NCBI GenBank assembly: GCA_024400995.1
Contig: JAKSLU010000001.1
Coordinates: forward strand, 1-64,000
DNA from: Bacteroidaceae bacterium
GTDB lineage: Bacteria; Bacteroidota; Bacteroidia; Bacteroidales; Bacteroidaceae
Reading direction: 5' to 3'
DNA length: 64,000 nucleotides
The notes beneath the pieces were generated by a model. The model made no database searches, was not told the origin of the DNA, and saw nothing but the letters and a program-made list of their open reading frames with translations. The position numbers and the translations under genes are program-made. This document shows, in pieces, positions 8,140-18,575 of the stretch (positions are counted from its first letter, which is position 1; each line of letters starts with the position of its first letter).

Positions 8140-9327
8140 ATGTACGGTAAATTTCAAGAACATCTCCAGAAGGAGTTGACCGACATCCGCGAAGCCGGTC
8201 TCTACAAGAACGAGCGTCTCATCGAGGGTCCCCAGCAGGCTGCCATACAGGTGGCTGGCAAGGAAGTGCTGAACTTCTGTGCTAATAACTATCTGGGCCT
8301 CTCCAACAATCCCCGCCTCATTCAGGCAGCCAAGGACGCTATGGACCGTCGCGGCTATGGTATGTCCAGCGTACGCTTTATTTGCGGTACTCAGGATATG
8401 CACAAGGAACTTGAGGCTGCCATCAGCCGCTATTTCCACACCGAGGACACCATCCTCTATGCTGCTTGCTTCGATGCTAATGGTGGTGTGTTTGAGCCAC
8501 TTCTTACCAAGGACGATGCTATCATTTCCGATGCTCTCAACCACGCTTCCATCATCGACGGTGTGCGTCTCTGTAAGGCTCAGCGCTATCGCTATAAGAA
8601 CGCTGATATGGCCGACCTCGAGGAGCAGCTCAAGGCAGCTCAGGCACAGCGTTTCCGCGTCATTGTGACCGATGGCGTGTTCTCTATGGATGGCAATGTG
8701 GCTCCCATGGATCAGATTTGCGACCTCGCAGAGAAGTACGATGCCCTCGTTATGGTAGATGAGAGCCACTCCGCAGGTGTAGTAGGTGCTACAGGTCACG
8801 GCGTGAGTGAGTTCTTCAATACCTATGGTCGCGTGGATATCTACACGGGTACCCTCGGTAAGGCCTTTGGTGGTGCAGTCGGTGGCTTTACTACTGGTCG
8901 CAAGGAGATTATCGAAATGCTACGTCAGCGTAGCCGTCCTTACCTCTTCTCCAACAGCGTACCTCCCTCAGTAGTAGGTGCTGCCATTGAGACTTTCAAG
9001 ATTTTGGAGGAGAGCAACGCTATTCACGACAAGCTCGTGGAGAACGTCAACTACTTCCGCGACAAGATGATCGCCGCAGGCTTTGACATCAAGCCCACTC
9101 AGAGTGCCATCTGCGCAGTGATGCTCTACGATGCTCCTCTCTCCCAGCGCTATGCTGCCGCTCTGCAGGAGGAAGGCATCTACGTTACCGGTTTCTACTA
9201 TCCTGTTGTACCCCAGGGTCAGGCTCGCATCCGCGTTCAGATCTCCGCAGGTCACGAGCGCGAGCACCTCGACAAGTGTATCGCTGCCTTCGTCAAGGTT
9301 GGTAAGGAGCTGGGTGTTCTAAAGTAA
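8140..9327 (+). CDS. kbl: Glycine C-acetyltransferase (2-amino-3-ketobutyrate CoA ligase)
   Basis: 395 residues, a PLP-dependent alpha-oxoamine synthase. It cleaves 2-amino-3-ketobutyrate with CoA to glycine and acetyl-CoA, the second step of threonine breakdown. The PLP-lysine motif TGTLGKAFGGAVGG (Lys241) is clear. FCANNYLGLSNNP near residue 46 and MVDESHSAGVVGATG near 206 are typical of Kbl. The family includes KAS III-type BioF and SPT enzymes. The immediately following tdh gene (15-nt gap) makes the Kbl assignment firm. Confidence 0.95.
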   Translation: MYGKFQEHLQKELTDIREAGLYKNERLIEGPQQAAIQVAGKEVLNFCANNYLGLSNNPRLIQAAKDAMDRRGYGMSSVRFICGTQDMHKELEAAISRYFHTEDTILYAACFDANGGVFEPLLTKDDAIISDALNHASIIDGVRLCKAQRYRYKNADMADLEEQLKAAQAQRFRVIVTDGVFSMDGNVAPMDQICDLAEKYDALVMVDESHSAGVVGATGHGVSEFFNTYGRVDIYTGTLGKAFGGAVGGFTTGRKEIIEMLRQRSRPYLFSNSVPPSVVGAAIETFKILEESNAIHDKLVENVNYFRDKMIAAGFDIKPTQSAICAVMLYDAPLSQRYAAALQEEGIYVTGFYYPVVPQGQARIRVQISAGHEREHLDKCIAAFVKVGKELGVLK

Positions 9328-9342
9328 TAAAGCCTTGAATAT

Positions 9343-10296
9343 ATGAAAAATATCCTTATTATCGGAGCCACTGGTCAGATTGGCAGTGAGCTCACTATGA
9401 CTCTCCGTGGCATTTATGGCAATGACCACGTAGTTTGCGGCTATATCCGTGGTGCAGAGCGCAAGGGCGCACTGATGGAGAGTGGCCCCGCAGAGATCTG
9501 CGACGTGACTGATCCTCAGGCTATTGCTGAGGTAGTAAAGAAGCACAATATCGACACGATCTACAACCTTGCAGCCCTCCTCAGTGTAGTGGCCGAGGGC
9601 AAGCCTATGCTCGCCTGGAAGATCGGTATCGATGGCTTGTGGAATGTCCTCGAGGTAGCTCGTGAGAACGGTTGCGCCGTGTTCACTCCTAGCTCTATCG
9701 GTAGCTTCGGTCCTGAGACTCCCCGTGAGAAGACTCCTCAGGACACCGTACAGCGTCCTCGTACCATCTATGGCGTGAGCAAGGTGACCACCGAGCTCTT
9801 GAGTGACTACTATTTCAATAAGTATGGCGTAGATACCCGCTCAGTTCGCTTCCCCGGTCTGATCAGCTACGTGACCCCTCCTGGAGGTGGTACCACTGAC
9901 TATGCCGTGGATATCTACTATAGTGCAGTGAAGGGCGAGAAGTTCATCTGTCCTATCCCTAAGGGTGTGTATATGGACATGATGTATATGCCTGATGCCC
10001 TCAATGCGTGCGTGCAGCTCATGGAGGCTGATCCTACCAAGCTTGTACACCGTAATGGATTCAATATCGCTGCAATGAGCTTTGATCCCGAGGAGATTTA
10101 TGCTGCCATCAAGGTGCATAAACCCAACTTTGAGATGGAGTATCAGGTGGATGAACTCAAAAAGAGTATTGCCACCAGTTGGCCCGACAGTCTCGACGAC
10201 TCCTGCGCTCGTGCAGAGTGGGGATGGAATCCTCAGTACGACCTGGCCAAGATGACCGAACATATGCTACAGCAACTTTCAGTTAAGTTACTCTAA
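9343..10296 (+). CDS. tdh: L-threonine 3-dehydrogenase, SDR/epimerase type
   Basis: 317 residues. It oxidises L-threonine to 2-amino-3-ketobutyrate with NAD+, feeding Kbl. The N-terminal Rossmann motif IIGATGQIGSEL and the catalytic YGVSK (Y-x-x-x-K) are those of the extended short-chain dehydrogenase/epimerase family. This is the non-zinc TDH form common in Bacteroidetes rather than the zinc MDR form of E. coli. It is the second gene of the unit and is followed by a strong terminator. The substrate assignment relies on pairing with kbl. Confidence 0.9.
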   Translation: MKNILIIGATGQIGSELTMTLRGIYGNDHVVCGYIRGAERKGALMESGPAEICDVTDPQAIAEVVKKHNIDTIYNLAALLSVVAEGKPMLAWKIGIDGLWNVLEVARENGCAVFTPSSIGSFGPETPREKTPQDTVQRPRTIYGVSKVTTELLSDYYFNKYGVDTRSVRFPGLISYVTPPGGGTTDYAVDIYYSAVKGEKFICPIPKGVYMDMMYMPDALNACVQLMEADPTKLVHRNGFNIAAMSFDPEEIYAAIKVHKPNFEMEYQVDELKKSIATSWPDSLDDSCARAEWGWNPQYDLAKMTEHMLQQLSVKLL

Positions 10297-10345
10297 ATTT
10301 AACGCATAGCAACAGAATTTGCACAATCCAGTAAGCAAATTTATA

Positions 10346-10384
10346 AAAAAGTGGTCACTTTGGTAGAAAAGTGACCACTTTTTC
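10346..10384 (+). terminator. Terminator after tdh
   Basis: A perfect 16-bp stem (AAAAAGTGGTCACTTT with AAAGTGACCACTTTTT) has a 6-nt loop. Its A-start and T-end make it able to work in either direction. Confidence 0.9.
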
Positions 10385-10417
10385 TGTCGTTACATAAGCA
10401 AAATGAAACTTTTTACG

Positions 10418-10425
10418 TAATTTTG
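10418..10425 (+). promoter_or_regulatory. susC-like operon promoter, -7 box
   Basis: TAATTTTG matches TAnnTTTG, 76 nt before the ATG, and leaves an AT-rich leader typical of susC genes. Confidence 0.6.
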
Positions 10426-10501
10426 CCCCTGTTTTGGCTCCTATTGGAGACAGATATTTGCGACTTGAATAATAAAACAAAAGTAATTAGAATTTCTAAC
10501 T

Positions 10502-13500
10502 ATGTACAAAAAACTAGTGCTCCTGCTCGCGTGCCTGCTCGTCGGAATAGGTACAATCTATGCACAGAAGCGCGTATCCGGTACTGTGGTGGATGAGGAA
10601 GGTCATCCTGTCATTGGCGCCAATGTCAAGGTGCCTGGTACCAGTAAGGGTGCGCAGACCGACTTGAAGGGCGCCTATGTGATTAACAATGTGCCCGAGT
10701 CTGTGAAGAAGCTCAACATTACCTATATCGGTATGGAGGCTACCTCTGCTGCAGCCCGTGAGGGTGTGCGTACCGTGATGAAGATGAGCAACAACACCCT
10801 CGGCGAGGCCGTGGCAATGGGTATGCTCAAGATGGACAAGCGACTCGTTACTGGCTCTACCACCAAGGTGGATATGGAGAAGGTTAAGCTCGATGGTGTG
10901 CCTGATGTGGCACGCGCTCTCGAAGGCCAGGTGGCTGGTGTGAGCGTGCAGAATGTGAGTGGTACCTTTGGTACAGCCCCCAAGATCCGTGTGCGCGGTG
11001 CTACCTCTATTTACGGTTCGTCCAACCCCCTTTGGGTGGTCGATGGCGTAATCCTCGAGAACATTGTCAACGTAAGTGCTGACGATCTCTCCTCTGGTGA
11101 CGCTGAGACCCTTATCTCCAGTGCTGTGGCAGGTCTGAACGCCGATGACATTGAGTCCTTCCAGGTGCTCAAGGACGGTTCCGCTACCTCTATCTATGGT
11201 GCGCGCGCCATGGCTGGTGTGATTGTTATTACCACCAAGAAGGGCCGTGCTGGTCATAGTCAGATTAACTATACTGGTGAGCTCACCTATCGTATGAAGC
11301 CCTCCTACAGCGACTACAACGTCTGCAACTCTCAGGAGCAGATGGGTATCTACAAGGAGATGGCTCAGAAGGGTTGGATGGAGTTCTCTAGCCTGGCCAA
11401 CAGCTCTAGCTCTGGTATCTATGGTCAGATGTACACCCTCATCGACAAGTACAACACCACCAGTGGCCAGTTTGGTCTGCCTTACACCGAGGCTGCCATG
11501 AACGCCTATCTCCGTCAGGCTGAGATGCGTAACACCGACTGGTTTGACCTGCTCTATCGCAACACTATCATGCAGAACCACTCCGTCAGCGTCACCACTG
11601 GTACTGAGAAGGCTAATGTCTATGCCTCTCTCTCCGTGATGAATGATCCGGGCTGGTCTCTCGGCAACAACGTGCAGCGTTACACTGCCAACGTCAATGC
11701 CTCCTACAATCTGCTGAAGAACCTCACTGTTACCCTTCGTACCAGCGATACCTTCCGTAAGCAGAAGGTAAACGGCTCCCTCGATCAGACCACCGACGTT
11801 GTGTCTGGTCAGGTGTCACGTGAGTTCGATATCAACCCCTTCAGCTACTGTTTGAACACCTCTCGCACGATGGACCCCAACGCCATCTACAAGCGTAACT
11901 ATGCTGATTTCAACATCTTCAAGGAGCTCGAGAATAACTACGCTGAGCTCGCTGAGGCTGACATGAAGTTCCAGGCCGAACTCTCCTACAAGCCTATCGC
12001 AGGTCTTGACATCCAGGGTCTGGTGTCCTATCGTACCGACCGTACCAACTTTGAGCATTTCGTGCTCAACAACTCCAACTATGCCAATGCTTATCGTGCT
12101 GGTGTAGATAACCCCAACATAATGTACTCCAACAAGTACCTCTACACCGACCCCGATCAGCCCAACTCACTCCCCGTCAGCGTAATGCCTGAGGGTGGTA
12201 TCTACCTTTCAGAGAAGAACGTCCTCAACCACCTCTACACTCGTGGTAGTGTGACCTACAGCCGCGACTGGAATGGCATTCACATCCTCAACGTCTATGG
12301 TGGTGTTGAGGCTAATAAGGCTGATCGTGACCGCACCAAGGCCAAGCTCTTCGGTGTCGATTATGACATGGGCCGCGTGGTAGTCATCACTCCTGCCTTC
12401 TACAAGCAGGCCAAGGAGGAGGGCGCTGTTCTCAACTCCTTCAATCGTAGTTGGGACAATCGTATGGCCTTCTTTGCCAACGCCAACTACTCCTACAAGG
12501 GTCGCTACACCCTTAACCTGACTGGCCGTTTTGACGGTTCCAACCAGCTGGGTAAGGGCGCCAAGAACCGTTGGCTTCCCACTTACAACATTAGCGCCTC
12601 CTGGAATATGCACGAGGAGACCTGGTTCCGTGGCTGGGCCAACGAGCACAACCACTGGCTCTCTCACAGCACCCTGCGTGCCAGCTACTCTCTCGTAGGT
12701 GAGCAGAACAACGCCTCCAACTACTACTCTATCTTCAACCCCACCATCGTATGGCGTCCCTGGTCCGACCAGCAGCAGACGGGTGTTTATCTCGCACAGA
12801 ACGGTAATACCGACCTCGACTACGAGAAGAAGCACGAGTACAACTTCGGTATTGACCTCGGTTTCCTTGACAACCGTATCAACCTCGTGACCGACTTCTA
12901 CTGGCGTCAGAACTTTGACCTCATGGGTTATACCAACACCCAGGGCCTGGGTGGTGAGATTCGCAAGTATGGTAACGTTGCCAAGATGAAGTCTCATGGT
13001 GTTGAGGCTACTATCTCCTCCACCAATATCCGCACCAAGGACTGGAGCTGGAACACAGACCTCACCTTCTCTTACTGTGTGACCGAGATTACTGACCTGC
13101 TCTCACGTTCACGTGTCATTGACCTCGTGACCAGCAGCGGTTATCCCCTCCAGGGCTATCCCCACCGTGCCATCTTCTCTATTCCCTTCATGGGTCTGAA
13201 CGACGAGGGTATTCCTCAGGTGCTCAACGAGAACGGCGAGGTGACCACTACCAATATCAACTTCCAGGAGTATGAGAAGCTTGACTTCCTCAAGTACGAG
13301 GGTCCCGTAGAGCCTGTCTATACTGGCGGTCTGGGCAATATCGTTCGCTGGAAGAACTGGCGCCTCAACCTCTTCCTTACGTATAGCTTCGGCAACAAGG
13401 TACGCCTCCAGCCTGTCTTCAGCGCTGCCTACAGCGATCAGTCTGCTATGCCCAAGGACTTCAAGAACCGCTGGGTAATGCCCGGTGATGAGGCCAAGAC

Positions 13501-13828
13501 TACCGTTCCCACCATCGCCTCTACCCGTCAGTACTCCACCATCAACAGCCTCAACTACGCTTACAATGCTTACAACTATAGCACCGAGCGTGTGGCCAAC
13601 GGTGGCTTCATCCGCCTCAAGGATATTTCATTGACCTACGAGCTGCCCCAGCGCATTCTGGATAAGGCTAACCTCAAGAACCTCTCCTTCAAGCTTGATG
13701 CAACCAACCTCCTGCTGCTCTATTCTGACAAGAAGCTCAACGGTCAGGATCCCGAGTTTATCAACGCTGGTGGTGTGGCTCAGCCTCTCTCCAAGCAGTT
13801 CACCTTTACCATCCGCCTTGGTCTCTAA
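10502..13828 (+). CDS. SusC/RagA family TonB-dependent outer membrane transporter
   Basis: 1108 residues. Signal peptide (1-21, ending IYAQ), then a carboxypeptidase-D-like regulatory domain (about 23-100: VSGTVVDEEGHPVIGANVKV). The TonB plug (about 115-250) contains the SusC signature VRGATSIYGSSNPLWVVDGV and the closing YGARAMAGVIVITTKKG. A large 22-strand barrel fills the rest. It imports bulky substrates captured by the partner SusD-like lipoprotein encoded 39 nt downstream. There is no TonB-box N-terminal extension of the anti-sigma signalling type. The substrate is not encoded in the sequence; the metallopeptidase and DUF4302 neighbours favour peptides or protein fragments (RagAB-like) over a polysaccharide, since no glycosidase is in this operon. 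Confidence 0.95.
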   Translation: MYKKLVLLLACLLVGIGTIYAQKRVSGTVVDEEGHPVIGANVKVPGTSKGAQTDLKGAYVINNVPESVKKLNITYIGMEATSAAAREGVRTVMKMSNNTLGEAVAMGMLKMDKRLVTGSTTKVDMEKVKLDGVPDVARALEGQVAGVSVQNVSGTFGTAPKIRVRGATSIYGSSNPLWVVDGVILENIVNVSADDLSSGDAETLISSAVAGLNADDIESFQVLKDGSATSIYGARAMAGVIVITTKKGRAGHSQINYTGELTYRMKPSYSDYNVCNSQEQMGIYKEMAQKGWMEFSSLANSSSSGIYGQMYTLIDKYNTTSGQFGLPYTEAAMNAYLRQAEMRNTDWFDLLYRNTIMQNHSVSVTTGTEKANVYASLSVMNDPGWSLGNNVQRYTANVNASYNLLKNLTVTLRTSDTFRKQKVNGSLDQTTDVVSGQVSREFDINPFSYCLNTSRTMDPNAIYKRNYADFNIFKELENNYAELAEADMKFQAELSYKPIAGLDIQGLVSYRTDRTNFEHFVLNNSNYANAYRAGVDNPNIMYSNKYLYTDPDQPNSLPVSVMPEGGIYLSEKNVLNHLYTRGSVTYSRDWNGIHILNVYGGVEANKADRDRTKAKLFGVDYDMGRVVVITPAFYKQAKEEGAVLNSFNRSWDNRMAFFANANYSYKGRYTLNLTGRFDGSNQLGKGAKNRWLPTYNISASWNMHEETWFRGWANEHNHWLSHSTLRASYSLVGEQNNASNYYSIFNPTIVWRPWSDQQQTGVYLAQNGNTDLDYEKKHEYNFGIDLGFLDNRINLVTDFYWRQNFDLMGYTNTQGLGGEIRKYGNVAKMKSHGVEATISSTNIRTKDWSWNTDLTFSYCVTEITDLLSRSRVIDLVTSSGYPLQGYPHRAIFSIPFMGLNDEGIPQVLNENGEVTTTNINFQEYEKLDFLKYEGPVEPVYTGGLGNIVRWKNWRLNLFLTYSFGNKVRLQPVFSAAYSDQSAMPKDFKNRWVMPGDEAKTTVPTIASTRQYSTINSLNYAYNAYNYSTERVANGGFIRLKDISLTYELPQRILDKANLKNLSFKLDATNLLLLYSDKKLNGQDPEFINAGGVAQPLSKQFTFTIRLGL

Positions 13829-13867
13829 TCCAAGCACTATATAATAATATATAAAGGATAAGAAACA

Positions 13868-15655
13868 ATGATTAAGTCTATCAAATATGTAGCCTTTGCA
13901 CTGGGCCTCATGTCAGTGGCCTCCTGCAGCGACTTCCTTGATCATCCCATTGACGAGCGTATCGACCTGACCATCCAGAGTGAGGATGACGAGTACCTGG
14001 TCATCAAGCTCCTCAATACGGCCTACCCCGAGGGCAACTACGCTTGGATTTCCGAGCTCTCTAGTGACAACCTCCTCGACAACCAGTGCCCCCATCTTCC
14101 CTCTAGCCCCAACGACAAGCAGGTGACCTCCTTCTCGCCCTGGAACGCTATGGACAAGTATGATGACGAGCTCTATAACTTCGAGGCAGCCAGCACTGCC
14201 AACTACTCCGACTGGGACTCCCCCGGCATGGTGTGGGGCGACCTGTTTACCTCTGTAGCAACCTGCAATTATGTGCTTGAGGCCATTGATGACTGGGCTG
14301 TGCGCAACCATGGCGTTATCAGCGAGAAGCTCCAGGCAGCGCGTGCTGAGGCCAAGCTCATTCGTGCCTACGACCACTTCATCCTCGGCAACCTCTTCTG
14401 TCAGCCCTACAAGAACGATGAGGCCAGCCGTCAGGATATAGGTCTGCCCTATGTCACCAAGCCTGAGACTCAGCTCGTAGTAAACTATGAGCGTGGCAAT
14501 GTGACCGATCTCTACAAGCACATTCAGAAGGACCTCGAAGAGGGTCTAGCTGAGATTAGCGACATCAACTACGGTGAGGCTGTTAAGTTCCACTTCAACA
14601 CCAATGCCGCTCATGCCTTTGCTGCTCGCTTCTATCTCTTCACCCGTCAGTATGACAAGGTGATTGAGCACGCCGACTTCGTACTCTCCACCGCAGAGGA
14701 CCGCACCCGCATGATGCTCCCCGACTTCAGCAAGTTCTCTGAGTGCGCCACCCTGGGTGACTACTCCAACGTTTGGCAGCACCCCACTAACAATAACAAC
14801 CTCATGCTCTGCTCTACTGCCTCCATCCTGGAGCGCAAGGTGTTCGGCTATCGTTACTCAGTGGCTGGTGAGCGTTGCCGCGAGGTGCTCATGGTTCGTA
14901 CCAACAGTCCTCTGTGGTCTGGCTACATCTGCCCTGTGCAGAACATCGTAGGCGGTCTCCTCTTCGGTTCCTCCAGCAGTGACTATGGCTTCTTTAGCTC
15001 CAAGATTGGTGAGGAGTTCCAATATACTGACAAGCAGGCCGGCATCGGCTATCCCCGTATCATCCAGCGCGCCTTCACCAGCAGCTTGTTGCTCCTGGAG
15101 CGTGCCGAGGCCAAGATCATGACGGGCGATATTGCTGGTGGTGCAGCTGATATGATGCTCTACTGGAACTCTAGCTTCGACAGCTTCAGCGAGAAGGACA
15201 AGCTTGCCTATAGCAAGTACTTCAAGGCCATGACCGATGAGGCCATCCGCAGCTACTATAGCAAGGAGAGCACCCCCAACTGCTTTATGGACTGGAGCTT
15301 CACCAACCAGCTCAGCAGCGAGTTCACTATTCCCTCTGAGGCCATCCCCTATATGAACTGCCTCAACGACCTCCGTCGTTATGAGACCAGCTTCGAGGGT
15401 CAGCGATTCTTCGACCTCAAGCGTTGGAACATGCCCTACTACCACAGCATCCCCAACATCGATGCACGTGGCAACGTGACTGCCCAGACTCTCGAGATGC
15501 CCTCCAACGATTCCCGTCGTGCCCTTGAGGTACCTTGGGAGAGCATCGCCTCTGGCTTCAGTGCTAGCCGCCCCACGGCAGCTCCCACCGCAACCCGTCA
15601 GATGACCATGGATATCAATGGTCTAGTATATCGTCCCGAGAACTCTAATAAGTAA
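13868..15655 (+). CDS. SusD/RagB family surface nutrient-binding lipoprotein
   Basis: 595 residues. Lipoprotein signal with lipobox cysteine (MSVASC, Cys about 19), then the SusD fold. TPR-like helices contain ARAEAKLIRAYDHFILGNLF (about 155-175), a hallmark SusD segment. The C-terminus carries RRYETSFEGQRFFDLKRWN (about 498-516), the other strong SusD signature. It caps the SusC-like transporter and binds substrate at the cell surface. It lies between the SusC gene and a metallopeptidase lipoprotein gene on the same strand with short gaps, so it is in one operon. Confidence 0.95.
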   Translation: MIKSIKYVAFALGLMSVASCSDFLDHPIDERIDLTIQSEDDEYLVIKLLNTAYPEGNYAWISELSSDNLLDNQCPHLPSSPNDKQVTSFSPWNAMDKYDDELYNFEAASTANYSDWDSPGMVWGDLFTSVATCNYVLEAIDDWAVRNHGVISEKLQAARAEAKLIRAYDHFILGNLFCQPYKNDEASRQDIGLPYVTKPETQLVVNYERGNVTDLYKHIQKDLEEGLAEISDINYGEAVKFHFNTNAAHAFAARFYLFTRQYDKVIEHADFVLSTAEDRTRMMLPDFSKFSECATLGDYSNVWQHPTNNNNLMLCSTASILERKVFGYRYSVAGERCREVLMVRTNSPLWSGYICPVQNIVGGLLFGSSSSDYGFFSSKIGEEFQYTDKQAGIGYPRIIQRAFTSSLLLLERAEAKIMTGDIAGGAADMMLYWNSSFDSFSEKDKLAYSKYFKAMTDEAIRSYYSKESTPNCFMDWSFTNQLSSEFTIPSEAIPYMNCLNDLRRYETSFEGQRFFDLKRWNMPYYHSIPNIDARGNVTAQTLEMPSNDSRRALEVPWESIASGFSASRPTAAPTATRQMTMDINGLVYRPENSNK

Positions 15656-15691
15656 GGACACGCAATCACTCAAAAAGCAAACAAAAGACTT

Positions 15692-16975
15692 ATGAAAGCA
15701 ACATATCATTTTATGCTTCTGGCTGTCGTGGCCTTGCTGACGGGATTTGCCTCCTGCAGCGACGACGATCTGGGTCCCTCCATCTTCGATACCCGCGAGT
15801 ACCCCCTCGATCGCACGACCTATACTTTCCCCCTCGACACCTTCGTCAAGGTGAACTTCCTCGAGCCCTACAACGTCCGCTATATGTACAAGATGGAGGA
15901 CATTGGCTCAGATATGAAGAAGAACCTCGTGCCTGCCCGCTATGAGCAGAGCATGAAGCTCGCCGCCCTCTCCAAGTATCTTTGGTATGACGTATATAAG
16001 ATGTATGCTGGCGACCTGTTCCTCAAGCAGAACAGCCCCCGTATCATCCACGTTATTGGTTCCAAGAGCTTCAACCCCAGCCAGGGTACCGAGACTCTCG
16101 GTGTGGCAGAGGGTGGTGTGAAGATTACACTCTATGGTGCCAACGAGCTAGAGGAGAGCGACATCGCCTTCATGAACAAGTACTTCTTCCATGTGATGCA
16201 CCATGAGTTTGGTCACATCCTCGATCAGACCAAGATTCATCCCACCAACTTTAACACCATCTCCAACGGTCACTACAACCCTCTCGGCTGGACTGACACC
16301 CCCGATAGTGTAAGCAACGGCTCTGGCTTTGTGACCAGCTATGCCTCTAGCTCTTACAGCGAGGATCTTGTTGAGGTAAGTTCCACCTATATTACCGCCG
16401 ACACCCTACAGTGGATTAACATGCTCAACACTGCCTCCTATGAGTGGGAGATGGTTGATACTGAGTATCGCAGCGAGGATGAGTTTGAGAGCGCCGTGCG
16501 TGGTGCTATGCGCGACACCGTAGGCTACTTCAAGGAGTCTGCCAGCGGCGACTGCAAGATTTACCGCAAGGTCTGCAAGCGTGATGGCGATGACCATGTA
16601 GTACTCGACGAGGATGGCAACATCCAGTGGGTCCACGATAGTGGTGTCAATGGCAAGGAGATTATTCTGGAGAAGCTCGATATCGTCCGCAAGTGGCTCA
16701 ACGACAGTTTTGGTTTCAGCATTGACGACATTCGTCGCGAGGTGCAGCAGCGCCAGTACGAGACCGATGGCAAGGGTGACTTCATTATCAAGGATGGTCA
16801 GCTTGTCAACCGTCTCACTCGCCCTGTAGAGGGAACAGATTCAACTCTGATGCAGAAGTTGCTCAATGAAATTAACAAGTACTCTGAGCTACAACCCCAA
16901 TCGCATCAGGCGTCTCAGTCTATCTCCGTGCCCAGCTGCAGATACTGTTCCATGCATTCCTCAACTACCAAATAA
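15692..16975 (+). CDS. Surface lipoprotein with putative zinc metallopeptidase domain
   Basis: 427 residues. Lipobox cysteine at about residue 23 (TGFASC) followed by acidic SDDD, a surface-export-like context. The zinc motif HHEFGHILDQ (HExxH near residues 171-175) is seen, followed by an aromatic-rich region. This matches the SusCD-associated putative zinc-binding metallopeptidase family of Bacteroidetes. Probable role: trimming peptides at the surface before SusCD import (inferred from context). The last 28 or so residues (from LQPQSHQ onward) are Ser/Gln-rich and unlike the domain before them, so a frame disturbance near 16890 cannot be excluded. Confidence 0.82.
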   Translation: MKATYHFMLLAVVALLTGFASCSDDDLGPSIFDTREYPLDRTTYTFPLDTFVKVNFLEPYNVRYMYKMEDIGSDMKKNLVPARYEQSMKLAALSKYLWYDVYKMYAGDLFLKQNSPRIIHVIGSKSFNPSQGTETLGVAEGGVKITLYGANELEESDIAFMNKYFFHVMHHEFGHILDQTKIHPTNFNTISNGHYNPLGWTDTPDSVSNGSGFVTSYASSSYSEDLVEVSSTYITADTLQWINMLNTASYEWEMVDTEYRSEDEFESAVRGAMRDTVGYFKESASGDCKIYRKVCKRDGDDHVVLDEDGNIQWVHDSGVNGKEIILEKLDIVRKWLNDSFGFSIDDIRREVQQRQYETDGKGDFIIKDGQLVNRLTRPVEGTDSTLMQKLLNEINKYSELQPQSHQASQSISVPSCRYCSMHSSTTK

Positions 16976-16990
16976 TACAGACACAGCCCT

Positions 16991-18514
16991 ATGAATAAGA
17001 TACATATCAATATTCTTTTCATCACCGCTATCATGGCCTTCGTTGGCTGTGTGCGTGAGGAGGACGACATCTTTGACAAGAGCGCCGTGGAGCGTCTTGA
17101 CGAGATAGGTGCCACCTACTCAGAGCGTCTTACCGCCCAGGGTGGAACGTGGATAGTAGAACTCTATCCCACCAACGGCTTCGGATTCAACAAGCTAGAG
17201 ATGCAGGAGGGTGGCTACGAGGTGAGCATGCCCACCAGCCAGTACGATGGTGTAGGCTTTTTGCTTGGCCTTCAGTTCAACAACGACGGCACCGTTCGCG
17301 TCGGTATGAACAATGCTCTCACAAACCAGGTGGCCTACCAGACCAACCACTATAGCTTCTCGGGTGGAGAGACCTTCAACAGCCTCACCCAGTACAAGGA
17401 GATGGTCTCCAACTGGGACATCATCACCGATCTCGGTCCAGTGCTCTCCTTCAGCTCCTATAATGATCTTTTCTCCATCTTCTCTACCCCCGATGAGATC
17501 AAGGTGAGCCTCAAGGGTCAGGACAAGTACTCCTACACTGGGAACACTGGCACAGGCTTGGGTGGTGACTACGAGTTCGTAGTAATTGATCTTGGCAAGG
17601 ACGCCACTACTGCTATGCTCAAGGGTAAGAAGCGTGGCACCTACAACCGCCTCACTCGCCTGCCTGAGGGCACAGACTTCGATGCCTACTTCAAGGATAT
17701 CGATGCCTTCAAGACTAGCCACTCCCCCTCCAACGCCAAGAATGATCTCTGCCTGACCGTAGATGGTGTTAAGTATCGTGTGCGTGGCATCTCCAGCTAC
17801 ATGCCTAACGTCTATCCCTACAACGGCAACGCCATCCTCAGCGAGGACAACCACTCCTACCTTATCACCAAGCGTGATGGTAAGTATTATATGCGCTTCC
17901 GCAGCGCTCTTGGCAAGGGAGAGAACAAAGAACAGGAGTTCGTCTATGACGAGGTCAACGACGAGTTCCATGGCTTGCAGAACAGCCACAACACTATCGT
18001 AGGTCTAGATCCTCTCACCTTCTTCGATGAGAGCTTCAAGGAGTTCAATGCTGCGCAGCAGCCTTCTTACACCTGGCGCCTCAATCGTACTAATGCTATG
18101 AGCGACTCCTTCAAGGCACTCTACACCGAGTTGCAGAATCAGGTTAAGGGGTTGAGCGGCAAGACTGGCAACATGGGTGAGCTAACCATCACCAGCGACC
18201 AGAAGAATCCCGACGTGCTGCACATCAACCTCAACTATAGCTATAAGAATGCCAACAAGCAGACTGTTAACGCAGTGGCTCGCTTCGACTGTAGTTATAG
18301 CAACAACGGTACGGAGTTCGTCATGAGCGACCTGCAGCCTGTGGATAACTCTACCACCACCTTCCAGCAGTCGTTGAGCGCAGTTGCCCCCTTCTTCAAT
18401 GCTCTTCTCGGCGCACATGCCGTGCGCAGCAATGTTACCAAGTTCTATCTCAATCAGCTCCGCCTGACTTCCCCCCAGGATGCTGACTCTTGGTTTGTAC
18501 TAGAGTGCCGATGA
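16991..18514 (+). CDS. DUF4302 family lipoprotein
   Basis: 507 residues. Signal peptide with lipobox cysteine (MAFVGC, about residue 19). An N-terminal domain contains YSERLTAQGGTWIVELYPT and a repeated beta pattern seen in DUF4302 proteins, which regularly follow SusC-SusD-metallopeptidase genes. The function is unknown. Surface location and operon position suggest a substrate-binding or accessory role in the same uptake complex. Starts 16 nt after the metallopeptidase gene. Confidence 0.78.
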   Translation: MNKIHINILFITAIMAFVGCVREEDDIFDKSAVERLDEIGATYSERLTAQGGTWIVELYPTNGFGFNKLEMQEGGYEVSMPTSQYDGVGFLLGLQFNNDGTVRVGMNNALTNQVAYQTNHYSFSGGETFNSLTQYKEMVSNWDIITDLGPVLSFSSYNDLFSIFSTPDEIKVSLKGQDKYSYTGNTGTGLGGDYEFVVIDLGKDATTAMLKGKKRGTYNRLTRLPEGTDFDAYFKDIDAFKTSHSPSNAKNDLCLTVDGVKYRVRGISSYMPNVYPYNGNAILSEDNHSYLITKRDGKYYMRFRSALGKGENKEQEFVYDEVNDEFHGLQNSHNTIVGLDPLTFFDESFKEFNAAQQPSYTWRLNRTNAMSDSFKALYTELQNQVKGLSGKTGNMGELTITSDQKNPDVLHINLNYSYKNANKQTVNAVARFDCSYSNNGTEFVMSDLQPVDNSTTTFQQSLSAVAPFFNALLGAHAVRSNVTKFYLNQLRLTSPQDADSWFVLECR

Positions 18515-18575
18515 TGAGTAAATTGAAAATTAGAATTGACAAATCATAAATGGTATTAATTTAAAACTAAACGTT